From contig NZ_JOIU01000037.1 in NCBI RefSeq assembly GCF_000720135.1, positions 37,420 through 101,419 of the forward strand: 64,000 nucleotides of DNA, given 5' to 3'. The position numbers and the translations under genes were made by a program. Source of the DNA: Streptomyces sp. NRRL S-1022 (GTDB lineage: Bacteria > Actinomycetota > Actinomycetes > Streptomycetales > Streptomycetaceae). The stretch's first letter is position 1. Each line of letters starts with the position of its first letter. A model generated the notes under the pieces. That model was given only the letters and a program-made list of their open reading frames with translations. It was not told the origin of the DNA and made no database searches. Positions 35,578 through 47,394 of this stretch are shown piece after piece.

Positions 35578-35616
35578 CGACAGGCGCCCCCGGTGCACGG
35601 CCGGGGGCGCCTGTCG
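35578..35616 (-). terminator. terminator of the NAD-glutamate dehydrogenase gene
   Basis: Perfect 16-bp stem (35578-35593 with 35601-35616), 7-base loop, starting 10 bases after the stop codon. No T tract. Confidence 0.88.
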
Positions 35617-35626
35617 TGTCGTACGC

Positions 35627-38600
35627 CTACGAGTGCGTGCGCAGCAGCGTCCGCATCGTCCGCATCGCCACCGACAGGTTGGCGAGGTCGAAGGAGTCGG
35701 AGCTGCGGATCTCGTCCAGCGTGGTGCGGGCGCGGCTCAGGATCGCCGCGTTCTTCTGCTCCCAGGCCTTGAAGCGCTGCTCGGGCGTCGAGGTGCCGTT
35801 CCCGACGGCCAGGACGTCCGCGGTGAGCGCCGCGTGGGCCGCGTACAGGTCCTCGCGGATCGAGGCGCGGGCCATGGACTGCCAGCGGTCGGCGCGGGGC
35901 AGCTCGATGATGCGGTCCATCAGCTGGGTGATGTTCAGCCGGTCGGCGAGGTCGTAGTAGATCTCGGCGACGTCCAGCGGCTCCTTGCCCGTGCGGTCGG
36001 CCACCGACACGATGTCGAGCGCCGGGAAGGCGGAGGAGAACCCGGCCACGCGGGTGGCGAGTTCGTCCGGGACACCGGCCGCGGACAGCTCGTCGTACAC
36101 GTGCTGGTACCACTCCAGGTCCGCGCCGCGCAGCAGCTTCGGCAGCTCCTGCCAGACCCGCTCGACCCGGTCGGCGAAGAACGAGACCGTCTCGGCGAGC
36201 TGCAGCGGCTGCGGCCGGTTGTTGAGCAGCCAGCGGGTGCCGCGCTCGACCAGGCGGCGCGAGTGCAGCCGGATCCGGGTCTGGACGGCCGCTTCGACCT
36301 TGTTGTCCAGGGCCTCCACCGCGTCCCACACCGGTGCCGAGCAGAAGATCGCGCGGGCCGCGGTCTGGGCGCGGACGATCTCCTCCAGGGAGGCCCCGGT
36401 CTCCTCGCGCAGCCGGTGCAGATACGTCGTACCACCCGTGTTGACCGTGTCGTTGACCAGCACGGTCGTGGTGATCTCGCGGCGCAGCGGGTGGTTGTCG
36501 ATCGCCTCGGCGAACCGCTCGCGCAGCGCCGTCGGGAAGTAGGCGTGCAGCAGACCGCGCAGGTACGGGTCGTCCGGCAGCGAGGTGTGCAGCAGTTCCT
36601 CGGCCACCGTGATCTTCGTGTACGCCATCACGACGGCCGTCTCCGGACCGGTCAGGCCCTGGCCGCCGGCGAGGCGCTCGCGGATCTGCCGGTCGGTGGG
36701 CAGGAACTCCAGCGCCCGGTCCAGGTGGCCCTCGCGCACCAGGTGGCGGATGAACCGCTGCTGGGCGTGGAGCATGTCCTTGGCCTGGAGGAGCGCGTTG
36801 GCCAGGGCGGTGTTCTGCGCGTAGTTGTTGCGCAGGACCAGCGCGCCGACCTCGTCGGTCATCTCGGCGAGCAGCTTGTTGCGCTGCTTGACGGTCATGT
36901 CGCCGTCCGTGACCAGGCCGTTCAGCAGGATCTTGATGTTCACCTCGTGGTCGGAGGTGTCCACACCGGCGCTGTTGTCGATCGCGTCGGTGTTGATCTT
37001 GCCGCCGAGCATGGCGAACTCGATCCGGCCGAGCTGGGTCAGGCCCAGGTTGCCGCCCTCGCCGACGACCCTGACCCGCAGGTCCCTGCCGTCGACGCGG
37101 ATCGCGTCGTTGGCCTTGTCGCCGACGTCGGCGTTCGACTCCGCCGACGACTTCACGTACGTACCGATGCCGCCGTTCCACAGCAGGTCCACCGGCGCCT
37201 TGAGGATCGCCTTCATCAGGTCCGCCGGGGTCATCTTGGCGACCTTGTCCTCGATGCCGAGGGCCTGGCGGATGTGGCTGTTGAGCGGGATCGCCTTGGC
37301 GGAGCGCGGGAAGATGCCGCCGCCCGCCGACAGCAGCCCGGTGTCGTAGTCGGCCCAGCTGGAGCGGGGCAGCTCGAACAGGCGGCGGCGCTCGGCGTAG
37401 GAGGTGGCCGCGTCCGGGTGGGGGTCGATGAAGATGTGCCGGTGGTCGAAGGCGGCGACCAGGCGGATGTGCTCGGAGAGCAGCATGCCGTTGCCGAACA
37501 CGTCACCGGACATGTCACCGATGCCGACGACCGTGAAGTCCTCGGTCTGCGTGTCCACGCCCAGCTCGCGGAAGTGCCGTTTCACGGACTCCCAGGCGCC
37601 GCGCGCGGTGATGCCCATGCCCTTGTGGTCGTAGCCGGCCGAGCCGCCGGAGGCGAAGGCGTCGCCGAGCCAGAAGTTGTAGGTGTTCGCGACCTCGTTG
37701 GCGATGTCCGAGAAGGTCGCGGTGCCCTTGTCGGCGGCCACCACCAGGTAGGTGTCGTCCCCGTCGTGCCGGACCACGTCCTGCGGCGGCACGACCTCGC
37801 CGGCCACCATGTTGTCGGTGATGTCCAGCAGTGCCGAGATGAACGTCTTGTAGCTGGCGACGCCCTCGGCCAGCCAGGCGTCGCGGTCCACGCCCGGGTC
37901 GGGCAGCTGCTTGGCGACGAAGCCGCCCTTGGCGCCGACCGGCACGATGACGGTGTTCTTCACCATCTGCGCCTTGACCAGGCCGAGGATCTCCGTGCGG
38001 AAGTCCTCACGCCGGTCCGACCAGCGCAGGCCGCCGCGCGCGACCTTGCCGAAGCGCAGGTGCACGCCCTCCACCCGCGGCGAGTACACCCAGATCTCGT
38101 AGGCCGGGCGCGGCGCGGGCAGGTCCGGGATGGCCTGCGGGTCGAACTTCATGGAGACGTAGTCGTGCGGCTTGCCGCCCTGCGCCTCCTGGAAGAAGTT
38201 CGTGCGCAGGGTCGCCTTGATGACGGTCAGGAAGGAGCGCAGGATGCGGTCCTCGTCCAGGCTCGCCACCTGCTCCAGGGCCGCGTCCAGCTCCTCCAGC
38301 AGGGCGTCGGTGATCTCCAGGCCGGCCTTCTGCCGGTCCGGGGACATCCGCGCCTCGAACAGGGAGACGAGCAGCCGGGTGGTGTGGACGTTGTTGCGGA
38401 GGGTGTCCTCCATGTAGTCCTGCGAGAAGGTCGAACCGGCCTGCCGCAGGTACTTGGCGTAGGCGCGCAGCACCATCGCCTGCCGCCAGCTCAGCCCGGC
38501 GCTCAGGACGAGCGCGTTGAAGCCGTCGTTCTCGGCCTGCCCGGTCCAGGTCGCCGCGAACGCGTCCTGGAACCGCTCGCGGGCGTCGTCGCCCAGGTAG

Positions 38601-40570
38601 TCGCCGTTGCCGCCGCCGAGCGTCTTCGGCATCCGCAGACCGAAGTCGTAGATCCAGGCGGTGGTGCGGTCCGCGCAGCGCAGCTCGTACGGCCGCTCGT
38701 CCGTGACCTCGACGCCGAGCCGGCTGAGCACCGGCAGCACCTTGGAGAGGGAGACCGTGCCGCCCTTCTGGTAGATCTTGAAGCGGCGCTCCTCGGGCGC
38801 GGCGCCCACCGGCTCGTACAGGCTGAGCGAGAAGGCCTTGTCCTCGCTCAGCTGCTCCAGGTGGACCAGGTCGGCGACCGCGGCACGCGGGCTGTGGTCG
38901 GCCTTGTAGCCCTCGGGGAAGGCGTGGCTGTAGCGGCGCAGCACCTCGGCCGCGCGCTCCTCGCCGCACTCGGCGGTCAGCGCCTCGGCGAACGCGTCGG
39001 CCCAGGAGCGGGCCGCCTCGACCAGGCGGGCCTCGATGCGCTCCTTGTCGGCGTCCGACAGCTCGGGCAGCTCGGTGCCCTGCGGGACCCGGACGACGAA
39101 GTGCAGCCGGGACAGGATCGACTCGGTGTTCCAGGCGGTGAAGTCGACGCTGGTGCCGCCCAGCTCCTCCTTCAGGATGTCGATGATCCGCAGGCGCACG
39201 CCGGTGGTGTAGCGGTCGCGCGGGAGGTAGACGAGGGCCGAGTAGTAGCGGCCGTACTCGTCCTGGCGCAGGTACAGCCGCAGCCGGCGGCGCTCCTGGA
39301 GGTAGAGCACGCTGGTGACGATGGACTGCAGCTCGGCGACCGGGGTCTGGAACAGCTCGTCGCGCGGGTAGGTCTCCATGATCTGGAGCAGGTCGCGGCC
39401 GTCGTGGCTGTGGGGCGAGAACCCGGCGCGGCGGAGCACCTCGTCGACCTTGCGGCGGATCACCGGGACCCGGCGCACGGACTCGGTGTACGCGGCGGAG
39501 GAGAACAGTCCGAGGAAGCGCCGCTCGCCGACGACGTTGCCGTCCGCGTCGAACTTCTTGACGCCGATGTAGTCCAGGTACGAGGGCCGGTGCACGGTGG
39601 CCCGGCTGTTGGCCTTGGTCAGCACCAGCAGCTTGTGCTCGCGGGCCTTGGCGCGGGCGTCGGCCGGGAGCCGCTCGAAGGAGGGGCTGACCGGGTGCTG
39701 GTCCTCCTGGGCGTGGTGCGGGTCCGAACGCAGTATGCCGAGCCCGGTGCCGGGCACGGCGGCGAGCGTGTCGTCCTCGCGCAGCTCGTACTCGCGGTAC
39801 CCGAGGAAGGTGAAGTGGTCGTCGGCCAGCCAGCGCAGCAGCTCGCGGGCCTCCTCGACGTCGGCCCCGGGCAGGTCGCCGGGGGCGGGCTCGCCCTTCA
39901 GGCCGTCGGCCAGCAGGGTCGCCGTGGTCCGCATCTTCTCCCAGTCCTCGACGGCCTCGCGGACGTCGGACAGGACGCGGAGCAGGTCGGCGGAGATCTG
40001 CTTCAGGTCGGCGCGGTCGGTCTCCCGGTCGATCTCGACGTGGATCCAGGACTCGACGTGCGCGTCGTGCGGGAGGTCGCCGCCGGGCGGATTCGGCAGC
40101 ACCTCGATCAGCTTGCCGGTCAGATCCCGCCGGACCACGAACTGCGGGTGGATGACGACGTGGATGCCGCGCCCCTGCCGGGTCAGCTCATTGGTGACCG
40201 AGTCCACGAGGAAGGGCATGTCGTCGGTGACGACTTCTACCACGGTGTGGCTGCAGGTCCACCCGTTCTCCTCCACGGTCGGGGTGTACACCCGGACGTT
40301 CGCGGTGCCCTGCGGGCGGGTCTCGGCGAGACGGTAGTGCGAGACCGCGGCGCCGAAGGCGTCGACCGGGTCGCGGTCGGCGAGGTCTTCCGGGGCGGTG
40401 TGCAGGTAGTAGCGCTGGAGGAACGCGAGCACGGATTCGCTGTCCGGGGTGCCGGGGGTGCCCTCGCTCGTCGTCCCGGTCGGTAGGTGCCCCCCGACCG
40501 GGCTGTTCTCAGCTACCCGGGCGGCCCGTTCGAGCAGCTCGGCCTTGGCTTCGTCCAGCTTGGTCTGCAT
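35627..40570 (-). CDS. gdh: large NAD-specific glutamate dehydrogenase
   Basis: 1647-residue enzyme of the 180-kDa class (L_180) first characterised from Streptomyces clavuligerus. It oxidatively deaminates glutamate to 2-oxoglutarate and ammonium with NAD. The N-terminal half (about 1-700) holds ACT-like regulatory segments and helical subdomains (VVEVVTDDMPFLVDSVTNEL near residue 77). The catalytic domain (about 800-1300) has the substrate lysine region VPVGAKGGFVAKQLPDPG, the FRTEILGLVKAQMVKNTVIV block and the NAD-binding VVGIGDMSGDVFGNGMLLS. The C-terminal 350 residues are helical. The length matches the known family (about 1650). Start ATG 40570 follows GAGGACA. It stands alone, with a 640-base upstream gap and its own terminator. 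Role: glutamate catabolism in the cytoplasm; AMP activation is known for the family. Confidence 0.95.
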   Translation of the reverse strand: MQTKLDEAKAELLERAARVAENSPVGGHLPTGTTSEGTPGTPDSESVLAFLQRYYLHTAPEDLADRDPVDAFGAAVSHYRLAETRPQGTANVRVYTPTVEENGWTCSHTVVEVVTDDMPFLVDSVTNELTRQGRGIHVVIHPQFVVRRDLTGKLIEVLPNPPGGDLPHDAHVESWIHVEIDRETDRADLKQISADLLRVLSDVREAVEDWEKMRTTATLLADGLKGEPAPGDLPGADVEEARELLRWLADDHFTFLGYREYELREDDTLAAVPGTGLGILRSDPHHAQEDQHPVSPSFERLPADARAKAREHKLLVLTKANSRATVHRPSYLDYIGVKKFDADGNVVGERRFLGLFSSAAYTESVRRVPVIRRKVDEVLRRAGFSPHSHDGRDLLQIMETYPRDELFQTPVAELQSIVTSVLYLQERRRLRLYLRQDEYGRYYSALVYLPRDRYTTGVRLRIIDILKEELGGTSVDFTAWNTESILSRLHFVVRVPQGTELPELSDADKERIEARLVEAARSWADAFAEALTAECGEERAAEVLRRYSHAFPEGYKADHSPRAAVADLVHLEQLSEDKAFSLSLYEPVGAAPEERRFKIYQKGGTVSLSKVLPVLSRLGVEVTDERPYELRCADRTTAWIYDFGLRMPKTLGGGNGDYLGDDARERFQDAFAATWTGQAENDGFNALVLSAGLSWRQAMVLRAYAKYLRQAGSTFSQDYMEDTLRNNVHTTRLLVSLFEARMSPDRQKAGLEITDALLEELDAALEQVASLDEDRILRSFLTVIKATLRTNFFQEAQGGKPHDYVSMKFDPQAIPDLPAPRPAYEIWVYSPRVEGVHLRFGKVARGGLRWSDRREDFRTEILGLVKAQMVKNTVIVPVGAKGGFVAKQLPDPGVDRDAWLAEGVASYKTFISALLDITDNMVAGEVVPPQDVVRHDGDDTYLVVAADKGTATFSDIANEVANTYNFWLGDAFASGGSAGYDHKGMGITARGAWESVKRHFRELGVDTQTEDFTVVGIGDMSGDVFGNGMLLSEHIRLVAAFDHRHIFIDPHPDAATSYAERRRLFELPRSSWADYDTGLLSAGGGIFPRSAKAIPLNSHIRQALGIEDKVAKMTPADLMKAILKAPVDLLWNGGIGTYVKSSAESNADVGDKANDAIRVDGRDLRVRVVGEGGNLGLTQLGRIEFAMLGGKINTDAIDNSAGVDTSDHEVNIKILLNGLVTDGDMTVKQRNKLLAEMTDEVGALVLRNNYAQNTALANALLQAKDMLHAQQRFIRHLVREGHLDRALEFLPTDRQIRERLAGGQGLTGPETAVVMAYTKITVAEELLHTSLPDDPYLRGLLHAYFPTALRERFAEAIDNHPLRREITTTVLVNDTVNTGGTTYLHRLREETGASLEEIVRAQTAARAIFCSAPVWDAVEALDNKVEAAVQTRIRLHSRRLVERGTRWLLNNRPQPLQLAETVSFFADRVERVWQELPKLLRGADLEWYQHVYDELSAAGVPDELATRVAGFSSAFPALDIVSVADRTGKEPLDVAEIYYDLADRLNITQLMDRIIELPRADRWQSMARASIREDLYAAHAALTADVLAVGNGTSTPEQRFKAWEQKNAAILSRARTTLDEIRSSDSFDLANLSVAMRTMRTLLRTHS

Positions 40571-41210
40571 TGTCCTCTGGCTCCTGTCGCGCGCCGTTGC
40601 GTGACGTAGAAGGAAGTACGGTCTCTTTCCCTCCGGCTCGACGCCACGGCCCGGGGTGTCCGGTCCGGTCCGACGCTATGCCGCGAGGTGAGATCAGCGG
40701 GGGGTATTCGGCCATTCTCGGCTCGTCCGTCGACTGTGACGCTGCCCTCGGCACCGCCGTGTCCCGGAGCGTCCTCGGCGTCCTGGGAGCGTCCGCGCTC
40801 CCGTCCCGCCCGCGAAGACCAGCGACCGCCGCCCGGTCACGGAGGTGTTCCGTGCAACCCGGGCGCAGGGCAGGAGCAGGATCGCCCCCGCGAGCTATCG
40901 CGCTGATCACGCCACAAGGCTATCGCCACTTACCCCGGACCCGTCATGAGCCGTATGTGTACAAAACCGAGGGGTGAAGTTTGACATTCTGCACAGCGGC
41001 GGGGCGGGGGCGAGTGGCGTATCCGCGCGGAGGGGTCCGGACGGCCGGCCGGTGTGCCGGCCGGTGTGGCCGGTCTTCGGTCACCCGGTCGCGTCCCCGC
41101 GCCCGGGACGGCACCCTGAAGAACAACCGGGCCCTCTTGGCAAGCGCGCCCGGCGGGGGCACGGTGCCCGCAGTCCATCCGCCGCCCGGAGTACGACCGG
41201 AGGAGCCGAC
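40571..41210. other. 640-base intergenic region gdh / PfpI gene
   Basis: No supportable gene. A less GC-rich patch near 40925-40995 should hold promoters for the divergent genes. On the minus strand TTCACC and TACGGC are 17 bases apart, a possible gdh promoter implying a long leader. A plus-strand TTGACA at 40981 has no good -10. CCGGCCGGTGTG is repeated in tandem at about 41045-41070. Confidence 0.45.
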
Positions 41211-41777
41211 ATGCCCACCAAGATCCTCATCGTCACCGGCGACGCAGCGGAGTCCCTGGAGGTCCTCTACCCCTACCAGCGGCTGCTGGAGGAAGGCTAC
41301 GAGGTCCACATCGCGGCCCCCACCCGCAAGACCCTCCGCTTCGTCGTCCACGACTTCGAACCCGGCTACGACACCTACACCGAGAAGCCGGGCTACACCT
41401 GGCCCGCCGACCTGGCCTTCTCCGAGGTCGAGCCGGGGGAGTACGCGGCCCTCGTCATCCCCGGCGGCCGGGCCCCCGAGTACCTGCGCAACGACGCCGA
41501 ACTCCGCAAGATCCTCAAAGCGTTCTTCGACGCGGACAAGCCGGTCGCCCAGATCTGCCACGGACCGCTGCTGACCGCCGCGATCGACTCCCTCCGGGGC
41601 CGCCGGGTCACGGCCTACCCCGCGCTGGAGCCGGACATGCAGTCGGCCGGAGCGAGCTTCCAGGACACCGAGGCGGTCGTCGACGGCACCCTCGTCTCCT
41701 CCCGTGCCTGGCCGGACCACCCGGCCTGGATGCGGGAGTTCCTGAAGGTGCTGCGCTCCAAGGCACCGGCGAGCTGA
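41211..41777 (+). CDS. DJ-1/PfpI family protein
   Basis: 188-residue class I glutamine-amidotransferase-like protein. The nucleophile elbow is AQICHGPLL with C116, and the conserved acidic residue lies in PGGRAPEYL (E90 region), giving the Cys/Glu/His geometry of DJ-1/PfpI proteins. Members act as glyoxalases, deglycases, chaperones or peptidases, so the exact reaction is uncertain. The ATG at 41211 has a strong GGAGGAG seven bases upstream, which rules out the longer open frame. Monocistronic; it ends 20 bases before the convergent HAD gene with no obvious terminator between them. Confidence 0.9.
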   Translation: MPTKILIVTGDAAESLEVLYPYQRLLEEGYEVHIAAPTRKTLRFVVHDFEPGYDTYTEKPGYTWPADLAFSEVEPGEYAALVIPGGRAPEYLRNDAELRKILKAFFDADKPVAQICHGPLLTAAIDSLRGRRVTAYPALEPDMQSAGASFQDTEAVVDGTLVSSRAWPDHPAWMREFLKVLRSKAPAS

Positions 41778-41797
41778 GGCTTACGCCGGGCCCCGGG

Positions 41798-42466
41798 CTA
41801 CGCCGCCATCCGCCACGCCTCGGCCACCGCGTCGGCCAGCGTGTCCACCACCGGCACGCCCACGTGCTCCAGGCTCTCCCGGCTGTGCGACCCGCCGCTG
41901 TACAGCACGGCCCGCGCCCCGACGTGCCGCGCGGCGACCGCGTCGTCCGCCGCGTCCCCGATCACCACGGTCCGCTCCGGCGCCACCACTCCCGCCAGCG
42001 CCTCCAGATGCCGCACCATGTGCTCGGCCTTGCTGCCCCCGGACGGGCCCGTACGCCCGTCGACCCGTATGAAGTGCGCCTCGATCCCGAAGCCCCGCAC
42101 GAGCGGCACCAGCTCCTCGTGCCCGTACATGCTCAGCAACGACTGGCTGTGTCCCGCCGACCGCCACCCGAGGAGCAGCTCCTCGGCCCCCTCGGTCAGC
42201 CCGCACCGCACCCGGTGCTCGGCGTAGTGCCGGTGGAAGACCCCGTCCATCAGCTCCCACTCGGTGTCGGTCGGCAGCCGGCCGAGCAGCCGCTCGTAGA
42301 ACTTCGGCACCGGCACGCAGTACAGCGTCCGGTACTGCTCCAGAGTGATCGGCGCCAGCCCCAGCTCGGCGAAGGCGGCGTTGGTCGCCCCGATGATCGC
42401 GTCATTGTCGTGGAACAGTGTGCCGTTCCAGTCCCAGACGATGTGCGCGCTTGCGTGCATCCCCAT
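41798..42466 (-). CDS. HAD-superfamily hydrolase with DxNGT motif
   Basis: 222-residue phosphoglycolate-phosphatase-like HAD protein. Motif I is VWDWNGTLFHD: the nucleophile is D12, but the usual second Asp (general acid) is N14. A cap domain follows (about 30-100), then motif II LLSMYG, motif III Lys in GGSKAEH and motif IV VIGDAADD with adjacent acids. It is probably a phosphatase of a small metabolite, or a catalytically changed member. Start: ATG 42466 preferred. TACGGT, a -10-like hexamer, ends 7 bases before it with TTGATT further up, so the transcript may be leaderless. An ATG six bases inside is the alternative. Confidence 0.82.
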   Translation of the reverse strand: MGMHASAHIVWDWNGTLFHDNDAIIGATNAAFAELGLAPITLEQYRTLYCVPVPKFYERLLGRLPTDTEWELMDGVFHRHYAEHRVRCGLTEGAEELLLGWRSAGHSQSLLSMYGHEELVPLVRGFGIEAHFIRVDGRTGPSGGSKAEHMVRHLEALAGVVAPERTVVIGDAADDAVAARHVGARAVLYSGGSHSRESLEHVGVPVVDTLADAVAEAWRMAA

Positions 42467-42523
42467 GTCCAAGACCGTACCCGCCCCCACTGACAATCAA
42501 GGCGCCGCCCGGACCGGGCCGGG

Positions 42524-43036
42524 TCAGCCCAGGCCGACGAGGTTGGGGATCTCCTGCGTGGCGTACCACAGCAGCTCGTGGTCGTCCACCTCGTCCACGG
42601 CGAACTGCGCGTCGTCGTCCCCGCCGTCCGCCGCCTCCAGCGCGTCCGCCGCCGCGGCCACGTCCGGCTCCGCGTCCTCGGCGTCGACGTGCACGGCGGC
42701 GGCCTTCGCGAGCGGCACCGCCGCCGTCACGGTGACCTCGCCGAGGGCCGCCGGTTCCAGCCCGCGGTCCGGGTCGACGCTCGCGGCACCGTCGGGCACG
42801 TCCACGGCGACCACGACCCGGCGCCGTACCGCGTCCGGGTCCGCGGCCAGCAGCCGCAGCGAGGCCTGCGCGGCGCGGCCGAGCGCCGCGTACTCCAGCT
42901 CCTCGATGTCCTCGGAGAGGTACCACTCGCGGAGCGCGGGCGTGACGGCGTACGCCACGAGGGGGCCGCTCCCCAGCTCCCCCGTCTTGTACGCCTCGGC
43001 GAGAGCGGGGAGGGTCAGGGGGACGTAGACGCGCAT
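42524..43036 (-). CDS. DUF6912-type actinobacterial protein
   Basis: 170-residue acidic cytoplasmic protein of unknown function. It starts MRVYVPLTLPALAEAYKTGEL, continues with an ALREWY segment, a mixed alpha/beta core (RRRVVVAVDVPDGA, EVTVTAAVPLAKAAAVHVDA) and ends DDHELLWYATQEIPNLVGL. I associate this with the DUF6912 family found across actinobacteria, from memory. No catalytic motif or membrane segment is visible. ATG 43036 is chosen because it gives the family N-terminus, with AGGAAAG upstream; the longer frame to 43321 is not homologous. It lies 57 bases upstream of the HAD gene on the same strand, so cotranscription is possible. Confidence 0.75.
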   Translation of the reverse strand: MRVYVPLTLPALAEAYKTGELGSGPLVAYAVTPALREWYLSEDIEELEYAALGRAAQASLRLLAADPDAVRRRVVVAVDVPDGAASVDPDRGLEPAALGEVTVTAAVPLAKAAAVHVDAEDAEPDVAAAADALEAADGGDDDAQFAVDEVDDHELLWYATQEIPNLVGLG

Positions 43037-43369
43037 GCTGGCCGCTCTTTCCTGTTCCGGGTCGAAGGCTCCGCTGGCCCCGGGGAGAGCGGCTGGCGCG
43101 TCTCCCGAAGGGCCTTCAGGATACGTGCGCCCGTCCCCTTTCGAGCCCCCGCCCACACCCGTGCCAGCGTCCACCCCGGGCCCGGAATTCACCCTGTCCG
43201 CCCGCCTGACCACCGGCTTCCGGACACCTCGCGTCCCTCGGATAAGTGAACATCGCGGCCCCTCCCCCGCCGGCCGCGCCTTCCTTGCCGGCGCCCGGCG
43301 CACCCCGTACAAGATCCCCACCAGCTAGTTACCGCCCGGTATCCCCGGGCCCGCCGAACGGGGACCCCC
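43037..43369. other. intergenic region DUF6912 gene / Rv3235-family gene
   Basis: 333 bases between divergent genes with no supportable gene or clear promoter hexamers. The open frames that cross it on both strands are compositional. Confidence 0.45.
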
Positions 43370-43849
43370 ATGAACAAGGTCATGAGCCGTACCGCCCAGC
43401 CCCGCCCGCGGCACCGCCCGCCGACTCGCCGCGACTCCCGCCGCCCCGGCGGCGCCCCGCCCCGCATGCCCAGCCGGCCGACGGCCGCACGGCCGGAGAC
43501 GGCCCGTACGCTGCCCGGAGCGGCCCTGCGGCAGCCCCGGCCCACCGACCTCTTCGCCGAGCGTCTGCTGGCCGTCCTGAGCGGCCAGCGCCCCGTCCAC
43601 TGGATGCTCCGCCACACCGCGGGCCGCGCGTACGACGACCTGGCCCGCCTCGCCGAACACAGCCCCCTGCGCACCCTCGGGCCCCGCCCCTTCGTCCACG
43701 ACATCGGCTACTACGTCCCCAGCGAAGGCGCCCTGGAGGTCTTCGCCCGCGTCGGCGCCGGCGACCGGCTCCGCGCCCTGGCCTTCCGCCTGGAACGCGG
43801 CAAGGACCTCCGCTGGCGCTGCACAGCAGTGGAAACGGGCCCGTCGTAA
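43370..43849 (+). CDS. Rv3235-family protein
   Basis: 159-residue basic protein. The first 55 residues are Arg/Pro-rich and disordered. The folded C-terminal domain (about 60-155) reads LFAERLLAVLSGQRPVHWMLRHT, then AYDDLARLAE, then RLRALAFRLERGKDLRWRCTAVE. This is the pattern of the small actinobacterial Rv3235 family, commonly found near secA, of unknown function. The domain resembles a SecA-adjacent cystatin-like fold only by position, so no function is assigned. Start: ATG 43370; ATG 43382 is also possible. It is convergent with secA, with a 480-base repeat-rich gap between them. Confidence 0.8.
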   Translation: MNKVMSRTAQPRPRHRPPTRRDSRRPGGAPPRMPSRPTAARPETARTLPGAALRQPRPTDLFAERLLAVLSGQRPVHWMLRHTAGRAYDDLARLAEHSPLRTLGPRPFVHDIGYYVPSEGALEVFARVGAGDRLRALAFRLERGKDLRWRCTAVETGPS

Positions 43850-43889
43850 CACCGTCACCACCACCCGGACACGGGCCCGGTGAGTGGCA

Positions 43890-44190
43890 GCGGCGCCGGT
43901 CGGGCGCGGGCCCCGTGAGCGCCGGGGGCGCCGGGGGCGCCGGGGGCGCCGGTCGGGCGCGGGCCCGTGGTGACGACGGCACCGCCGATCGGGCACGGGC
44001 CCGTGGTGACGCGGCGCCGCCGATCGGGCGGGGGCACGGGCGTGCGCCAGGGGCGCCGGTGGTGCGGGCACAGGAGTGCACTGGCGACGCTGGTCGGGCA
44101 CGGGCGGGCGCTGCCGACGCCAGCCGGGCAGGGGCGCGGGCAAGGGCGTGCGCCTGCGGCGCCGGTCGGGCGCGGGCACGGCGTGGCCGG
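43890..44190. repeat. degenerate GC-rich minisatellite in the secA / Rv3235 gap
   Basis: About seven degenerate copies of a unit close to GCGCCGGTCGGGCGCGGGC (variants with GATCGGGCACGGG, GGTCGGGCACGGG and CAGCCGGGCAGGGG) occur at irregular 30-45 base spacing. There are also three or four tandem GCCGGGGGC hexa-to-nonamer units near 43921-43950 and a repeated CGGGCCCGTGGTGACG. No coding frame is supported. The rest of the gap (43850-43889 and 44191-44280) shows nothing recognisable. Confidence 0.7.
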
Positions 44191-44280
44191 TCACGCGGCT
44201 GAAGGAGACGTAGCGCACCTCCCCGCGCCCGCGGGGAGCCGCGCCCGCCGTCGGCCGGGCAGTGCACCACCGGCAACGCG

Positions 44281-44316
44281 GAAGGGCCGGGCTTCCGCAA
44301 GGAAACCCGGCCCTTC
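44281..44316 (-). terminator. secA terminator
   Basis: Stem of 11 plus 4 bp with one C-A mismatch (44281-44296 with 44301-44316) and a GCAA tetraloop, 16 bases after the secA stop. Confidence 0.85.
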
Positions 44317-44332
44317 TCAAGCAGCGCCCGCG

Positions 44333-47143
<2,811 letters not shown>

Positions 47144-47394
47144 GGGGGCTGGTCTCCTTGCCGGTCGGGCCTGGGACGGTCGGTTTTCCTTGACGTACTG
47201 AGCAACGGCCATCGTATGCGAGGACCCGGCCGCGCCGGGAGGCCTGGCGGCCCGACGGCTGCTTCACCCTGGACAACGGGCGGTCCATCCGGATAGTGCC
47301 GCATCGGCGCACGGAATTACGCGAAATGTGATCGCGCGCTCACTCATCGCGAAAATCCATGGCCCCGGACGGGCGACCCGAGCACAATCGGGCG

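Noticed and set aside
35414..40486. 1690-codon plus-strand open frame antisense to glutamate dehydrogenase
   Set aside because: It mirrors the real gene in a GC-rich genome, has no recognisable domain and is low in complexity. The minus-strand protein is a clear full-length family member.
40981..41574. Plus-strand frame beginning near 40981 as a separate gene
   Set aside because: It is out of frame with the PfpI domain, compositional, and lacks a ribosome site.
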